A DNA stretch of 64,000 nt, from positions 62,001 to 126,000 of the forward strand of contig QHWB01000050.1 in NCBI GenBank assembly GCA_003222395.1. The letters are read 5' to 3'. The translations under genes and the position numbers were made by a program. Below the pieces are notes generated by a model. It did no database searches and was not told the DNA's origin. It was given only the letters and a program-made list of their open reading frames with translations. This stretch comes from Acidobacteriota bacterium (GTDB lineage Bacteria; Acidobacteriota; Vicinamibacteria; Vicinamibacterales; CAVVIG01). The stretch's first letter is position 1. Every line of letters starts with the position of its first letter. Shown here piece by piece: positions 1 to 7,540 of this stretch.

Positions 1-2
1 CG

Positions 3-1376
3 GCGTCGCTCGTCGAAGCGATGCGGGTCCTGATGTCGCCGGGCGAGACGGGCGCCGTCACGCTGGCGCTGCCGCAGGACGTGCAGGCCGAGGCCTTCGA
101 TTTCCCCGAAGAGTTGTTCGCACCGCGAACGTGGATTGTGCCGCGGCTGCGCGCCGACGTCGCGCAGCTCGACGCCGCGGCGGCGAAGCTGAAATCGGCG
201 GCGCGGCCGCTGATCGTGGCCGGCGGCGGCGTCATCTACAGCGAGGCGACCGGCGCGCTGCGCGATTTCGCCGGGCGGACCGGCATTGCCGTCGCCGAAA
301 CGCAGGCCGGCAAGGGAGCGCTGCCGTTCGATCATCCGCAGTCGGCGGGTGCCGTCGGCGTCACGGGCACGCTCACCGCGAACCGCCTTGCGCGCGACGC
401 CGATGTCGTGCTCGTCGTCGGATCGCGCCTCAGCGACTTCACGACCGCATCGAACAGCGCGTTCGCCAATCCCGACGTCGCGTTCATCGCGATCAACGTC
501 GCGGAGGTCGATGCGCACAAACGCAATGCGCTCGCGATCGTCGGCGACGCGCGCGTCGCGCTCGAAGAGCTCGCGGACCGCATGGCCGGGTATTGCGCCC
601 CGGACGGGTACGCGCGCTCGCTGCGCGAGTGGAAAGCCGAATGGGAAGCGGAAACCGATCGCCTCTTTCGGGGACAGTCGACGCCGACGCTGACGCAGGC
701 CGAAGTGATCGGCGTGCTCAACGCCGCGCTCGATCCGCGCGATGTCATCGTCTGCGCCGCCGGGAGCCTTCCCGGCGACCTGCACAAACTGTGGCGCACG
801 CGCGACGAGAAGGGTTATCACCTCGAGTACGGCTACTCGTGCATGGGATACGAAATCGCGGGCGGCCTCGGCGTGAAGATGGCGGCGCCCGACCGTGAGG
901 TCGTCGTCCTCGTCGGCGACGGATCGTATCTGATGATGGCGCAGGAGCTGGTCACCGCCGTGCAGGAAGGGATCAAGCTCACGGTCGTTCTCCTCGACAA
1001 CCACGGCTTCTCGAGCATCGGCGGGCTGTCGGAGTCGGTCGGCTGCGGCGGATTCGGCACCGAGTATCGCCGCCGCTCGGCCAGCGGTCAGCTCGACGGC
1101 GATCACCTGTCGGTCGACTTCGCCGCCAACGCGGCGTCGCTCGGCGCGCGGGTGATCGCAGCCGGGGATCGCGCGTCGCTGTCCGGCGCGATCGCCGAGG
1201 CGCGCGCGAGCCGCGAGACGACCGTCGTCGTCGTGCCGGTCGATCGGAACGCGCGCGTCGGCGGCTACGAGTGCTGGTGGGACGTGCCGGTCGCCGAAAC
1301 ATCGACGCTCGAATCGGTCCGCCGCGCGCGGCAGCAGTACGACCGGGCGCGCGCGCGTCAGCGGCATCTTTTGTGA
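3..1376 (+). CDS. iolD: IolD, trihydroxycyclohexane-1,2-dione acylhydrolase (5' partial)
   Basis: ThDP-dependent C-C hydrolase of myo-inositol catabolism; it opens the ring of 3D-(3,5/4)-trihydroxycyclohexane-1,2-dione to 5-deoxy-glucuronate. The frame is open to the first base of the window, so the N-terminal pyrimidine-binding domain lies upstream; about 457 residues are visible of the roughly 600-640 usual for the family. The central domain carries VAGGGVIYSEAT and ETQAGKGALP, and the C-terminal domain has the ThDP motif beginning GDGS (near 915) and ending with DN of VVLLDNHGFSSIGG. An ATG exists at 21, but it is internal to the conserved region and is not the true start. iolE follows after a repeat, so this is the 3' end of an inositol operon. 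The 5' truncation is due to the window edge. Confidence 0.93.
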   Translation, partial: ASLVEAMRVLMSPGETGAVTLALPQDVQAEAFDFPEELFAPRTWIVPRLRADVAQLDAAAAKLKSAARPLIVAGGGVIYSEATGALRDFAGRTGIAVAETQAGKGALPFDHPQSAGAVGVTGTLTANRLARDADVVLVVGSRLSDFTTASNSAFANPDVAFIAINVAEVDAHKRNALAIVGDARVALEELADRMAGYCAPDGYARSLREWKAEWEAETDRLFRGQSTPTLTQAEVIGVLNAALDPRDVIVCAAGSLPGDLHKLWRTRDEKGYHLEYGYSCMGYEIAGGLGVKMAAPDREVVVLVGDGSYLMMAQELVTAVQEGIKLTVVLLDNHGFSSIGGLSESVGCGGFGTEYRRRSASGQLDGDHLSVDFAANAASLGARVIAAGDRASLSGAIAEARASRETTVVVVPVDRNARVGGYECWWDVPVAETSTLESVRRARQQYDRARARQRHLL

Positions 1377-1379
1377 AAT

Positions 1380-1471
1380 CGGGTAATTGGATAATTGAGT
1401 AATCTGGTAGTTTCAATTACCCGATTACCCGATCACCCGATTACTCGATTACCCGATTACCCGATCACCCG
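1380..1471. repeat. 8-bp tandem repeat arranged as an inverted repeat
   Basis: Between iolD and iolE. From 1416 to 1471 there are seven head-to-tail 8-mers: ATTACCCG twice, ATCACCCG, ATTACTCG, ATTACCCG twice, ATCACCCG. From 1380 to 1411 there are four degenerate units in the opposite orientation (CGGGTAAT, TGGATAAT, TGAGTAAT, CTGGTAGT), with TTCA between the arms. The RNA would fold into a long hairpin. The iolE ATG follows directly at 1472, where ATGATGCG looks like a degenerate eighth unit. Confidence 0.9.
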
Positions 1472-2371
1472 ATGATGCGCGTCGCCAACGCGCCCTGCTC
1501 GTGGGGCGTTCTCGAGTTCGAATCGGGCGCCGCGGCGCCGTCACCCACGCAGGTCCTCGACGAGATCGCCGCGACCGGCTATGCGGGTACGGAGCTCGGC
1601 GACTGGGGCTTCTTCGGCACCGATCCCTCCAGCGTTCGCAGCGATCTCGCTCGCCGGCAGCTCGCACTCGTCGGCGCCTTCGTCGCGGTGCCGCTGACCG
1701 GCGCGGTTGGTCACGACGCCGACGTCGACACGGCGGTAAGGACCGCGCGTCTGCTCGCCGCCGCCAGCGACGCGCGGCCGCTGCTCGTGCTCGCGGATGC
1801 GACCGCGGCGGATCCGGCGCGCACGGCCAGGGCGGGCCGCATCGGAGTCACCGATCTGCTGCCGCCGGCCGACTGGGACGCGATCGGCCGCCGCGCGGAA
1901 CGGATCGCGCGCGCCATCGCCGATGCGACGGGGCTGCGGACCGTCTTCCATCATCACTGCGCGACGTACGTCGAAACGCCAGACGAAATCGCCGCCCTGA
2001 TGCAGCGCACTTCACCAGAGCTCCTCGGGCTCTGCCTCGACACAGGCCACGCCACGTACGGCGGCGGCGATCCGCTGTCGCTCCTGACGCAGTATCGCGA
2101 TCGCGTCTGGCACGTGCACTTCAAGGACTGCTCGCGCGACGTCGCGTCGCGCGCGCGCGCGGAGCGGTGGGATTACCTCACGGCCATCCGTCACGGTCTG
2201 TTCTGCGAGCTCGGTCGAGGCTCGGTCGATTTCGCTGCGATGCTCGATCAGCTCAACGCGGCGCGCTACGACGGCTGGATTGTCGTGGAGCAGGATGTGC
2301 TGCCGTCGATGGGAACGCCCGCCGCAAGCGCGACGCGCAACCGGCGCTTCCTGACTCGGCTCGGCGTATAA
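1472..2371 (+). CDS. iolE: IolE-like inosose dehydratase (TIM-barrel)
   Basis: 299 aa protein of the xylose isomerase-like/AP-endonuclease 2 TIM-barrel family. The N-terminus MRVANAPCSWGVLEFE and the sequence FHHHCATYVETPDEI are typical of 2-keto-myo-inositol dehydratase (IolE). Metal-ligand positions are suggested by GLCLDTGHATYGGGD, WHVHFKDC and the C-terminal VVEQDV. In the pathway IolE makes the diketo substrate of IolD, the gene just upstream, which supports the call over a generic sugar isomerase. The start is ATG 1472 or ATG 1475. Upstream lies only the 8-bp repeat and no Shine-Dalgarno sequence is visible, so translation may depend on coupling or on opening of the repeat hairpin. Confidence 0.87.
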   Translation: MMRVANAPCSWGVLEFESGAAAPSPTQVLDEIAATGYAGTELGDWGFFGTDPSSVRSDLARRQLALVGAFVAVPLTGAVGHDADVDTAVRTARLLAAASDARPLLVLADATAADPARTARAGRIGVTDLLPPADWDAIGRRAERIARAIADATGLRTVFHHHCATYVETPDEIAALMQRTSPELLGLCLDTGHATYGGGDPLSLLTQYRDRVWHVHFKDCSRDVASRARAERWDYLTAIRHGLFCELGRGSVDFAAMLDQLNAARYDGWIVVEQDVLPSMGTPAASATRNRRFLTRLGV

Positions 2372-2401
2372 ACGAAAACACTTTTAACGGTGGACAGTCC
2401 G

Positions 2402-3205
2402 CTACTCGCCGATGACGCGCACCTGTTTCGTGCTACAGCCTGACGGCAGCCGATCCTGACGCGGCGGAATGTTGCCGAGATAACAATTCGGAATGACGTA
2501 CATCCGCGCCGGGCCTGGCGGCGCGGCGGCACGCGCGGGCGGCTGGCGGCGCGACGGTTCGAGCGCGGCGCGATACGTCACCGTTTCGTTGGACTCGATC
2601 CGCACGTCGAACGCAACCGGCTCGTAGTCGGTCGCGCGGATTTCGACGCGATGGGGCCCCGGCGGCAGCAGCAGCACCCGCTGGTTGTCGATGTCCTCGA
2701 TCGCGCCGACATAATACGAATCGACGAACACCTGCGCGGAGAGCGGCGTCACCGCGAACCGCAGCATGCCGGGAGGCGGGGCCGTCTCCGGATTCGCGCG
2801 AGCGGCGTCCGACGCCGAGGCCATGTCGCCGAGGTACGGTCCAGCGTATCCACCGGCAAAGCCGCCCACGAATCCGCCGAGCGGCTGATGAAAGCGCGAC
2901 CGGAACGATTGGCGACCTGGAACACGGAACAGATCGCGCGGCGGATTGAAGCGATCCACCGGCATGAACGGAAATCCCGTCGTCAGGCCGCCGACCGGTT
3001 GCGGCGGCGGCTGTTGAAACGGCAGCACGGCGGGTGGCGGCATCGGCGGCCTCACCGGCGCTGCGCCGCGCTGCGGTCCGGCGGGCGCTGCCGGCGTGAT
3101 CACCGTCGTTGGCTGCGGTGGCGCGACCGCCCTTCCAGGAACCACTCGCTGCGCGGCAGCAGCAGTCGGCAGCGCGATGACGAAGGCGACGACCAGATAA
3201 CGCAT
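2402..3205 (-). CDS. Secreted PEGA-domain protein
   Basis: 267 aa. Residues 1-19 form a signal peptide ending AAAAQ. Residues 20-75 are Pro/Ala rich (low complexity), and 100-125 is a Gly-rich stretch with GGFVGGFAGGY. A PEGA-type beta domain spans about 148-215 (VFVDSYYVGAIEDI, LLPPGPHRVEIRATDYEP). A short tail holds two cysteines (241 and 257) around NIPPRQDRLPSG and may form a disulfide. PEGA domains are found in surface or envelope proteins; the specific role is unknown. The gene is convergent with iolE (30 bp apart) and divergent from the LuxR-type gene. Transcription could start from TACGAT about 15 bases upstream of the ATG. Confidence 0.75.
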   Translation of the reverse strand: MRYLVVAFVIALPTAAAAQRVVPGRAVAPPQPTTVITPAAPAGPQRGAAPVRPPMPPPAVLPFQQPPPQPVGGLTTGFPFMPVDRFNPPRDLFRVPGRQSFRSRFHQPLGGFVGGFAGGYAGPYLGDMASASDAARANPETAPPPGMLRFAVTPLSAQVFVDSYYVGAIEDIDNQRVLLLPPGPHRVEIRATDYEPVAFDVRIESNETVTYRAALEPSRRQPPARAAAPPGPARMYVIPNCYLGNIPPRQDRLPSGCSTKQVRVIGE

Positions 3206-3320
3206 GGCTCAGCCCGGACCTATCGTATCAGCTTCGTCGACGCGGCGCTCACCTGACGCTCGCCCGGCACAACCGACGGATTTCTGCCTCCGCTCGGCAC
3301 ATGGGTACACTACGCCTACG

Positions 3321-3821
3321 ATGTTTTCGGTCATTCTCTTCGGTGTCATCGCCGTACTGATGGCGATCGACGTCACCATCGAGATCCGGAGCGGAGTGCC
3401 GCTGGGCCTCGAGTCGTTCGAGCTCGTCATCTTTCTGCTCGCGCTGGGCGGCATCGCCATTCACTGGTGGCGGCTTACCGAGGCGCGAGCTGAAGTCAAA
3501 CGGTGGACGGAAGATGCGCGCCGATGGAACCAGGAGGCGCAGGACATCCTGCAGGGCCTTGGCGTCGCCATCGACCGGCAGTTCGATCGATGGGGTCTGT
3601 CGCCCGCAGAGCGCGAAATCGCGCTGCTTCAGCTCAAAGGTCTCCGGCACAAGGAGATTGCCGACCTCAGAAAGACGAGCGAGCGCACCGTTCGTCAGCA
3701 GGCGCTGTCCGTCTACAGAAAATCCGGCCTCAACGGCCGCAACGATCTTGCGGCATTCTTCCTCGAAGACCTTCTGCTGCCGGCCGGTACGTCGTCCGAC
3801 GTACGCGCATCCGGCAGTTGA
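3321..3821 (+). CDS. Membrane-anchored LuxR-type HTH protein
   Basis: 166 aa. Two hydrophobic helices (about 3-19 and 33-50) are followed by a charged helical linker (52-90) and a LuxR/GerE-type helix-turn-helix (about 92-152) with LSPAEREIALLQLKGLRHKEIA and SERTVRQQALSVYRKSGLNGR. It is therefore an inner-membrane protein with a cytoplasmic DNA-binding domain and no receiver domain. The frame is open further upstream, but ATG 3321 gives the natural N-terminus. It lies 9 bases after TACACT (3306-3311), which fits a leaderless transcript, and no Shine-Dalgarno is seen. The nearest downstream gene is the propeller at 3928. Target and signal are unknown. Confidence 0.8.
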   Translation: MFSVILFGVIAVLMAIDVTIEIRSGVPLGLESFELVIFLLALGGIAIHWWRLTEARAEVKRWTEDARRWNQEAQDILQGLGVAIDRQFDRWGLSPAEREIALLQLKGLRHKEIADLRKTSERTVRQQALSVYRKSGLNGRNDLAAFFLEDLLLPAGTSSDVRASGS

Positions 3822-3927
3822 GCGATAGCTTTTTCCCCATCACTTCACTAGCTTTACAGCGCTGAGCCGATAGCGCCTGCGGCCCGAGCGAAGGCGCGCG
3901 GAGGAGAAAATGGATAAGGAGCGTTTT

Positions 3928-4956
3928 ATGCGTCATGCAGTCGCGGTGTTGGCGATCGCCGGTCTGGCGGCCGCCGGATTGGTTCACGCGCAGGACGGCC
4001 CATATCGGTTCTCCAAGGAAATCGCGATCGGCGGCGAAGGGGGATGGGATTATCTGTCCGTCGATCCCGCCGCCCATCGGCTTTATGTCAGCCACGCGGC
4101 GAAAGTCGTCGTGATCGACACGCAGGCGAACAAAGTGGTCGGGGAAATCACCGATACGCCGGGCGTCCATGGCTTCGCCATCGCCGCCGACCTCGGCCGC
4201 GGCTTCTCCAGCAACGGCCGCGAGAACAAAGTGAGTATCGTCGATCTGAAGACGCTCAAGACGCTGCAGAAGGTCGACACCGGCGAGAATCCCGACGCGA
4301 TTCTGTACGAGCCGTCGAAGAAAGAAGTGTACGCCTTCAACGGCCGAGGCAAATCGGCGACCGTGATAGACGCGCAGAGCGGAAAAGTCGTCACGACCAT
4401 CCCGCTGGAGGGCAAGCCCGAGTCGGGACAGGCCGATTCGAAAGCGGGCAAGGTGTTCGTGAACATCGAGGATCTGAACGCGATCAAGGTGCTCGACATC
4501 GCGACGCACAAAGTGAGCGCCACGTGGCCGATCGCACCGGGCGAATCGGCGTCGGGCATGGCGATCGATCTGGACAATCACCGTCTCTTCCTCGGCTGCG
4601 ACAACAAGTTGATGCTGATGGTCGACGCCGCGAACGGCAAAGTGATCTACAGCGTACCGATCGGGGAAGGAGTCGACTCCAACTGGTTCGATCCCGCAAC
4701 GAAACTTGCGTTCGCGTCGAGCGGCGGCTCCGGTACGGTGACGATCGCGCGCGAGGACTCGCCGACTCTGCTGAAAGTCGTACAGACGCTGAAGACGACG
4801 CGCGGCGCCCGCACGATGGCGCTCGATCCGGTGACGCATACGATTTATCTGGCCGCCACGAACTACGAGCCGCAGGCGCCTGGATCGAAGGAGCGGCCGA
4901 AGGCGGTGCCCGGCTCGTTCAAAGTGCTCGTGTATCAGATGGTCAAAGGATCGTGA
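3928..4956 (+). CDS. Secreted YncE/YVTN-type beta-propeller
   Basis: 342 aa. A signal peptide (MRHAVAVLAIAGLAAAGLVHAQ) is followed by repeated beta-propeller blades: LYVSHAAKVVVIDTQANKVVG, SIVDLKTLKTLQKV, ATVIDAQSGKVV and KVLDIATHKV. Proteins of this group are periplasmic with poorly known roles. ATG 3928 is preceded by AAGGAG at 3916-3921 with 6-base spacing; an in-frame ATG at 3910 would have GAGGAG only 3 bases away and would spoil the signal peptide, so 3928 is preferred. The stop overlaps the GTG of the TolC-like gene (GTGA at 4953-4956), so the propeller is the first gene of the efflux operon. Confidence 0.85.
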   Translation: MRHAVAVLAIAGLAAAGLVHAQDGPYRFSKEIAIGGEGGWDYLSVDPAAHRLYVSHAAKVVVIDTQANKVVGEITDTPGVHGFAIAADLGRGFSSNGRENKVSIVDLKTLKTLQKVDTGENPDAILYEPSKKEVYAFNGRGKSATVIDAQSGKVVTTIPLEGKPESGQADSKAGKVFVNIEDLNAIKVLDIATHKVSATWPIAPGESASGMAIDLDNHRLFLGCDNKLMLMVDAANGKVIYSVPIGEGVDSNWFDPATKLAFASSGGSGTVTIAREDSPTLLKVVQTLKTTRGARTMALDPVTHTIYLAATNYEPQAPGSKERPKAVPGSFKVLVYQMVKGS

Positions 4957-6257
4957 TTCGATCGTCTCTCCTGGGTGCGGTTGTCGCCGTCGCCGTCGCC
5001 GCGCCAGCCTCCGCCCAGCCGCCGCCGCGCGACATCGCGCCGCTGACCCTTCAGGGCGCACTCGCGCAGGCACGCGCGAACAGCCAGCAGCTCCGCGCGG
5101 CGCTGACGACGGCGCAGCTGGCGGCGGAGGATCGTAAGCAGGCGCGCGCGGCGCTGCTGCCATCGCTCGGCGGTTTCATGCAGTACATCTATACGGAACC
5201 GAACGGCACGCCGTCGGGGGTCTTCGTCGCCAACGACGGTCCGCACGTGTACAACACGTGGGGCACGGTCCACGGCGACCTGATTGCGCCCGGCAAATGG
5301 GCCGATTACCGCGCGGCGGCCGCCGCCGAAGCGGTGGCGCGCGCGAAAGCCGACATCGCGACGCGTGGTCTGGTCGCGACCGTGGTTCAGAACTTCTACA
5401 CGGTGGTCGCCACGCAGCGGAAAGCGGCGAGCGCTCAAACGAGTCTTGCCGAGGCGCAGCAGTTCCTGGACATCACGCAGCGTCAGGAACAGGGTGGGGA
5501 GGTCGCGCATTCCGACGTCGTCAAGGCGCAGATTCAGGTCGCTCAGCGCCAGCGTGACGCGCAGGACGCCGAGCTGAATGCGTTGAAGAGCCGCCTCGGG
5601 TTGTCGGTCCTCGTCTTTCCCGATTTTCGCGACACCTTTGCCGTCGTCGACGACCTGCAGACGGACGTCGCGCTGCCGGCGCTCGAGTCGGTGCAGACGA
5701 CGGCGCGGCAGAGCAGTCCCGATGTGAGAGCGGCGGAAGCGTCGGTCCAGCAGGAAATGTCGAACGTGACGTCGGCGCGCAGCGCGCTGCTGCCGTCGCT
5801 CTCGTTCGATTACTGGTACGGGATCAACGCGAACCAGTTCGCGATCTACAACCCGGAAGGCGAGCGGCTGCTCGGATCGGTGTGGCAGGCGCAGCTGACC
5901 GTTCCGCTCTGGAACTGGGGCGCCACGCAAAGCAAGCTGCGGCAGGCACATCTGCGGCGCGACCTGGCGCAGGCCGAATTGACGCTCGCCCAGCGCGAGC
6001 TGCTCGCGAACGTCCGGACCTTCTACGCCGAAGCGCAGACGGCACAGTCGCAGGTCGCGTCGCTCCGCACGTCGCTCGATCTGGCCGCTGAAAGCCTCAG
6101 GCTCACCGTTCTCCGCTATCAGGCCGGCGAGGTGACCGTCCTCGAAGTGGTCGACGCGCAGACGACGTTGATCCAGGCGCGCAATGCGTACGACGACGGC
6201 CTGGTGCGGTACCGCGTCGCGCTCGCCACGCTGCAAACTCTCACGGGGATTCTGTAG
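4953..6257 (+). CDS. TolC-family outer-membrane efflux protein
   Basis: 434 aa. A signal peptide ends in APASAQ; two repeats of the OEP helical barrel follow (LTLQGALAQARANSQQLRAA near the start; PDVRAAEASVQQEMSNVTSARSALLPSL in the second half). The C-terminal part has VLRYQAGEVTVLEVVDAQTTL, the usual TolC/NodT-type helix. It would form the outer-membrane exit duct for the adaptor and RND pump encoded next. Start GTG 4953 overlaps the propeller's TGA; the reading frame is open much further upstream, but that part is a shadow of the propeller gene. The next gene begins 2 bases after the stop. Confidence 0.9.
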   Translation: MIRSSLLGAVVAVAVAAPASAQPPPRDIAPLTLQGALAQARANSQQLRAALTTAQLAAEDRKQARAALLPSLGGFMQYIYTEPNGTPSGVFVANDGPHVYNTWGTVHGDLIAPGKWADYRAAAAAEAVARAKADIATRGLVATVVQNFYTVVATQRKAASAQTSLAEAQQFLDITQRQEQGGEVAHSDVVKAQIQVAQRQRDAQDAELNALKSRLGLSVLVFPDFRDTFAVVDDLQTDVALPALESVQTTARQSSPDVRAAEASVQQEMSNVTSARSALLPSLSFDYWYGINANQFAIYNPEGERLLGSVWQAQLTVPLWNWGATQSKLRQAHLRRDLAQAELTLAQRELLANVRTFYAEAQTAQSQVASLRTSLDLAAESLRLTVLRYQAGEVTVLEVVDAQTTLIQARNAYDDGLVRYRVALATLQTLTGIL

Positions 6258-6259
6258 CC

Positions 6260-7540
6260 ATGCGTACCACCACTCGCTGCACGCTCTCGGCGCTCGCGGC
6301 GCTGTCGGCAATCGCCTGCCACGGCAAGGAGAAGGAGGCCGAGCCGGTCGTGCCGGTGCAGCTCTCGCCGGCGATTCGCGGCAGCATCCGGAACATCATC
6401 ACCGCCGACGCGATTCTCTATCCACGCGATCAGGCGAACATCGTGCCGAAGATCAGCGCGCCCGTGAGGCGGTATCTCGTGCAGCGCGGCGATCACGTGA
6501 AGGCCAACCAGCTGCTCGCCGAGCTCGAGAACCGCGACCTGGCTGCGGCAGCGGCGGCGAGCCGCGGCCAGTACACGCAAGCCGAATCGAATCTCCGTAC
6601 GACGGAGGCCTCCACGGTTCCCGAGGCGGTGACGAAAGCGCAGACCGATCTGGACGCCGCGCGGCAGTCGCTCGATGCCGCGCAGAAAGTGCTCGAGAGC
6701 CGTCAGGAGCTGTTCAGGCAGGGCGCCATCGCGAGGAAGCTCGTCGACGAGGCGCAGGTCTCGTACGCGCAGGCGAAGGGGCAATTCGAGACGGCGCAGC
6801 AACACCGGAACGCGCTGCAGAGCGTCGGGTCGCAGGAACAGATTCGCAGCGCGCAGGGACAGGTCGCGGCGGCGAAGGGCCAGTACGACGCGGCGCAGGC
6901 GCAGGTCGCCTACTCCGAGATTCGCAGTCCCGTCAACGGCGTCGTCACCGATCGACCGTTGTGGCCCGGCGAGATGGCGACGACGGACAAGCCCGTCTTG
7001 ACCGTGATGGATATCTCCTCAGTCGTTGCGCGCATCAACATGTCGCAGGACCAGGCCAGAGACATTCAGGTCGGCGACGACGCGACGCTCACCGCCGAGG
7101 GCAGCGAGCCGATTCCCGCCAAGGTGACCGTCGTCAGTCCCGCCGTCGACGCCAACAGCACCACGGTGCAGGTGTGGGTCCAAGCGCCCAATCCAGGCGA
7201 ACGGCTGCGCGCCGGCATGTCGGTTCATGCGGCAATCGTTGCGGCGACGATTGACGGCGCGACTCTCATTCCCGCAGCGGCGGTGCTCGGGAGCAACGAG
7301 GGCGGATCGAAAGTGATGGTGGTCGACGACAAGGACACGGCGCACGAGAGAAAAATCGAGATCGGCGTCAAGGAAGAAGATCTCGTGCAGGTCGTCGCCG
7401 GCGTGCAGCCGGGCGAACGCGTCGTCACCGTCGGCGGCCTCGGCCTCGAGGACAAGGCGAAGGTCCGCGTGTTGAAGCCCGGCGAGAGGCGCCCCGGAGA
7501 GGAAGAAGAGAAAGACGAGGACAAAGGGGAACCGAAGTAA
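6260..7540 (+). CDS. RND efflux periplasmic adaptor (membrane fusion protein), lipoprotein
   Basis: 426 aa. The signal sequence ends at a lipobox-like SAIAC (Cys 20). The order of parts is the adaptor type: beta-barrel/biotinyl-lipoyl halves (RYLVQRGDHVKANQLLAELENRDL and EIRSPVNGVVTDRPLWPGE) flanking a long alpha-helical hairpin rich in Ala/Gln, then a membrane-proximal domain (ERVVTVGGLGLEDKAKV) and a charged tail of alternating Glu/Lys/Asp. The protein bridges the TolC-like duct and the pump. The stop TAA shares its last base with the ATG of the RND gene (TAATG). Confidence 0.92.
   Translation: MRTTTRCTLSALAALSAIACHGKEKEAEPVVPVQLSPAIRGSIRNIITADAILYPRDQANIVPKISAPVRRYLVQRGDHVKANQLLAELENRDLAAAAAASRGQYTQAESNLRTTEASTVPEAVTKAQTDLDAARQSLDAAQKVLESRQELFRQGAIARKLVDEAQVSYAQAKGQFETAQQHRNALQSVGSQEQIRSAQGQVAAAKGQYDAAQAQVAYSEIRSPVNGVVTDRPLWPGEMATTDKPVLTVMDISSVVARINMSQDQARDIQVGDDATLTAEGSEPIPAKVTVVSPAVDANSTTVQVWVQAPNPGERLRAGMSVHAAIVAATIDGATLIPAAAVLGSNEGGSKVMVVDDKDTAHERKIEIGVKEEDLVQVVAGVQPGERVVTVGGLGLEDKAKVRVLKPGERRPGEEEEKDEDKGEPK

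Noticed and set aside
4044-4952. Long plus-strand frame upstream of the TolC-like gene
   Set aside because: It is a shadow of the propeller gene in another frame (Arg/His/Asp-rich composition); the true TolC start is the GTG at 4953 with a signal peptide.
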